Source of the DNA: Siphonodentalium dalli
Lineage: Eukaryota > Mollusca > Scaphopoda > Gadilida > Siphonodentaliidae
DNA: 64,000 nt
Direction of reading: 5' to 3'
Assembly (NCBI GenBank): GCA_032622095.1
Contig: CP136061.1
Location: 129,840,754 to 129,904,753, forward strand
Shown: in pieces, positions 60,714 through 64,000 of the stretch
Layout: each line of letters opens with the position of its first letter
Numbering within the stretch: position 1 is the first letter of the stretch
The notes under the pieces: model-generated
Seen by the model: the letters and a program-made list of their open reading frames with translations, nothing else
Databases searched by the model: none
What the model was told of the DNA's origin: nothing
Position numbers and translations under genes: made by a program

Positions 60714-62903
60714 GCTGCAAGCCAGATTAGCACACGCTATGTGTCTAAATGCCCGTTTTGTTAAAATATTATTCAATTGTTATATATGCCTTTAATTTAA
60801 GTTGGTGCGCATGGAAATTTGAAACATGCGCACAATTTGTATTGTATAAATAAACAATTTGTAATGAATTATATGCAAAGAAGCTTTTACATATTAGGCA
60901 ATAAACTTATGTATAACAAATATCCTTTTCGTATCTATATATAAACAAATGGGCGGTCTCTTGGTGCTTGCATTTTTGTACCTCGTTCCTGTCGTGTCGT
61001 GTACAGATATTTCTCAAAATGGTAGCTGTCTAATGTCAAAATCTAGTGATTATTGTGCGAATTGGTGGTTTCGCTTACTTGTCTATTGTCTTGTTCTTTG
61101 AACACACAGAAAGAAATCGCATGCAACAATTCCAATCCCGCTTTCTCTAAGCCATATATCAGTCCATCGTCAAAGCTTCATTGGAAGACTCGCGTAGCAG
61201 GGATGCGAGTACAAATGTCCTACTGAAGCATAACAGTACGATGCTAAAACAAAATCGTTTCATGCAAGACTTGTGGTAATCGCTGGTCGGAGAAGGCCGG
61301 TACTTCAGATCGAATTATTTTTTATTTTTTTTACAAATTTCCCAATGTATCCATTTTGTGACGACTATTTTAACTATAACTCTAAATCCGTGTCTTTGGT
61401 TCAGTTCAAGATACAAACCACAATGAACTATCAGGTTTAAATGAGGTAGTTATCAACGATTTCTGGCCATTTTCACAATTTTGAGTGGTTACTGTACTAC
61501 AACCTTCTGCTACACCAGGGTCATTGACAAACAGCACACGAATGTTTGGCTACAATAGACAGAAATGGACTAAGCATTCAACTGACTGTACTTTGACTGG
61601 ATTGTCACATCACAAATTGAATTATCTCCCTTGGACTGTACATGCAATGCACCAATTTTTAACCATTGTTTGGCCGAAAGTAGCCGTCTTCGGCCCCATA
61701 GTTAACCATGACAGAGCGAATGTCAGTCTATGGTCACCTTGTGAGCAGATATAGAACCTAGATAGATGCAAGATGATATAAAAACTAAAAAGAAAATTAT
61801 CGTATCAATTTTGAAATTTGGTTTTGGAACTGCAGAAGACTGTTTTGAAGGGAGATAAATCAAGCTCTTTTCCGGTGTATTACCACATAGAGCTGGCCCA
61901 TACCATGCAGATACGAAACACATACTTCGTAAGTCAAACATCATCCTATTTTGTGAACTATGGTACCTTTATAAAATAATTAAACCATTAAAACAGTACT
62001 CACATTAATAACAAATGTCAAACTGACAGTTACAGCCCTTATATTCTTAAAATCCTATTTTTCAGCCCTCCTACAAACCCGTGAAATCGTGTATGGATAC
62101 TTGAACTAAAACGCATAATATTGTCGATGACAGTGTTGCCGTGCAACAACGTGCTTATGTAGCCTAAATTGTTTATTTCAGATGGTTGGAACTAATATTT
62201 TGCCTCAATTTCGGTATGTTTGTTCTGTCTGTCACATGCCCCTTGTTTCGAATTTACAAAACACCACATTTCCACCACGTTTTTTGGCGATATTTGACAA
62301 ATTTAAGCCCAGAAGCAAACAATGGCAACGCGAATGGCAGCAAATGATCATAACATCGCCCGTTAGAACTATGCTGGCGTTAACCTATATTGGAATCAGA
62401 AATAAACCCATCACAGTGGTTGGCTCTCAAGGCCGTTTCCTTCAGAAATATATGCACCGGTCAAGCAGCCGTCAGAAGTGTTATAAATGCGGATTCTAGT
62501 TTCCCTACACACACTCAAGAAGCGCAGCTCTAATGATTGAGTTACAGTTAACCATGCATCTGGCAATATAAATTATAACCTTATATACGTCGAACGTCTG
62601 CGCGTGCCAGGGAATACCCAAAACAAATGTGTGTCATAAATCTAACAAAGAACCGAAAGCAGTCAGTTTAATTTTTCAGTAATATATTGATACGCTTAAC
62701 AACTTATGCATCTATACAATTCGCTTTTTTAGTTGACATTATACTCAATTTTACACCGCGCACAGTGAACCGAGTAATACTCCAAATTCACGGAGCAAGT
62801 GGTAAGCGCCGATGCATGTTGTGATACGAATTTGAATGCAACGCAAAGTAAACACTTCGTTGCCACTCGAAAACTGTGTTGTAGTACTCGAAAGATCGCC
62901 GAG

Positions 62904-63091
62904 CCAATCAAATAGCGTTGATTAGGCCGAGCAGAGGCCACTACGTTCTTGTAAAAACACCCCCTTCCAGACCCCGTGCAAGTATATAAATCCAGATTGG
63001 TTTCATATCAAACTATATCTTTCGTTCACTGTCGCTCGATCGTTCTAAATCATAACCATTTCAGTCGAACATTATAGAAATTGCCATCATT
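62904..63091 (+). promoter_or_regulatory. nanos promoter, copy 17
   Basis: CCAAT at about 62904, TATATAAA at 62983-62990, inverted CCAAT lost. One private change in the leader ('caaactatatc' for 'caaaccatatc', near 63012). Confidence 0.75.
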
Positions 63092-63724
63092 ATGTCATCA
63101 GTTGCAGGCATCGACATGAAAGGGGGACTTTTTGGTTTCCTCGTAGATTCAGCGTTTATGTTCAGTGATCAGGATATTTCACAATCGCATGGGAAAATAA
63201 CCAGGTCGTGTGTATCAACAAATCTCGAGTACCTTGCTTCAATTCGAGCGAACGCCACAGATGATTTCAATGTGAATGGCACGGATGTCGACCTTGATGA
63301 CTATGATTCCTACCAAGCTCAACTGAGGGGTCACAATGTCAGCAGTTCCATTCTGTTTTCTGTGGGGTGTGATGCAGCGACAGATTCGAAAGACAAGAAA
63401 GGAATCAAGCGAGCATGTGCCGAAGCCGTTCTGCCCCCAAATAAGAGACCGGTAGTGAACAGTTTAAGGAACAAATCAAAAGAATATTGCGTTTTCTGCA
63501 AACACAGTAAAAAGCCAGCACGGTTGTACAAAAGTCACCTGGTAAAAGACGACAATGATGTAGTTACCTGTCCCATTCTCCGACGGTACAAGTGCCCTCT
63601 ATGTGGTGTTTCTGGTGACAAAGCTCACACGATCAAGTATTGTCCATCATACGACGGGATATCCATGAGCGTTGCCGTAGCCAGGAGAAGAAAGTTCGAC
63701 AGCAAGAGAGTCAGATCTTCATAA
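63092..63724 (+). CDS. nanos: Nanos homolog, copy 17 (I18V, T23M)
   Basis: Protein identical to copy 15. The leader, TATA box and 3' UTR stem-loop (63812-63840) are all present, so this copy looks functional. The window ends inside the spacer that follows it. Confidence 0.96.
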   Translation: MSSVAGIDMKGGLFGFLVDSAFMFSDQDISQSHGKITRSCVSTNLEYLASIRANATDDFNVNGTDVDLDDYDSYQAQLRGHNVSSSILFSVGCDAATDSKDKKGIKRACAEAVLPPNKRPVVNSLRNKSKEYCVFCKHSKKPARLYKSHLVKDDNDVVTCPILRRYKCPLCGVSGDKAHTIKYCPSYDGISMSVAVARRRKFDSKRVRSS

Positions 63725-64000
63725 GCTGCAAGCCAGATTAGCACACGCTATGTGTCTAAATGCCCGTTTTGTTAAAATATTATTCAATTGTTATATATGC
63801 CTTTAATGTTGGTGCGCATGGAAATTTGAAACATGCGCACAATTTGTATTGTATAAATAAACAATTTGTAATGAATTATATGCAAAGAAGCTTTTACATA
63901 TTAGGCAATAAACTTATGTATAACAAATATCCTTTTCGTATCTATATATAAACAAATGGGCGGTCTCTTGGTGCTTGCATTTTTGTACCTCGTTCCTGTC

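Larger units (their letters stand above)
53819..64000 (+). repeat. nanos tandem array, block 2 (3 complete genes)
   Basis: The array resumes right after the assembly gap, in the middle of a spacer, and runs off the window. It carries copies 15, 16 and 17. These units share diagnostic spacer variants with copy 14, such as an extra 14 bp around 'gaatgtttggctac' at 55991 and 61540 (39585 in copy 14's unit). Block 2 is therefore the same diverged end of the array and not an independent one. The unit of copy 16 is split by a 2.5-kb insertion at 57541-60078. Confidence 0.96.

Noticed and set aside
1-64000. tRNA or rRNA genes within the repeat unit
   Set aside because: No cloverleaf with A and B boxes and no rRNA-like stretch was recognised by eye; a tRNA scan would be decisive.

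Overview
This is eukaryotic, animal nuclear DNA. It has TATA and CCAAT promoter elements, AATAAA poly(A) signals, non-LTR retrotransposon and Mutator-like transposase remains, microsatellites and satellite repeats. The flavour of the repeats (CTGT and CGTCC runs, poly-G tracts, 'gaaacttggtatgtgggg'-type repeats) suggests a marine lophotrochozoan, probably a mollusc. That placement is inference.

The dominant feature is a head-to-tail tandem array of a unit of about 2.98 kb. Each unit carries one intronless 210-codon gene on the + strand whose C-terminal half is a textbook Nanos double zinc finger (C-x2-C-x12-H-x10-C followed by C-x2-C-x7-H-x4-C). Seventeen complete nanos ORFs are present. Fourteen lie in block 1 (1-42510) and three in block 2 (53819-64000). 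The window opens 14 nt after the stop codon of another copy and ends inside the spacer after copy 17, so the array extends beyond both edges. Every unit has the same layout: CCAAT box, TATA box, short leader, nanos ORF, a 3' UTR with a perfect 9-bp stem-loop and two AATAAA signals, then about 2 kb of spacer without convincing genes. Units 1-11 are almost identical and show higher-order duplications. Units 12-17 are progressively more diverged in the spacer, yet the coding region and 3' UTR stay almost unchanged.

Two interruptions break the array. The first (42511-53718, then a 100-N assembly gap) holds a rearranged non-LTR retrotransposon with its two halves in opposite orientation (42511-46640), a 193-bp tandem repeat with internal hairpins (46991-47641), assorted common dispersed repeats, a decayed Mutator-like (MULE) transposase on the - strand with an in-frame stop (49806-51266), and a G-rich minisatellite of about 160 bp (51600-53718). 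The second is a 2.5-kb element with inverted termini and no visible transposase (57541-60078). It sits 2 bp upstream of the start codon of nanos copy 16 and separates that copy from its own promoter and leader.

Nanos proteins are germline and translational regulators that act with Pumilio and the CCR4-NOT deadenylase. They are usually encoded by one or a few genes. An array of 17 or more near-identical, apparently intact nanos genes is the exciting item here. Possible explanations are amplification for maternal or germline dosage, a sex- or germline-linked amplicon, or an expanding selfish satellite that carries a gene.
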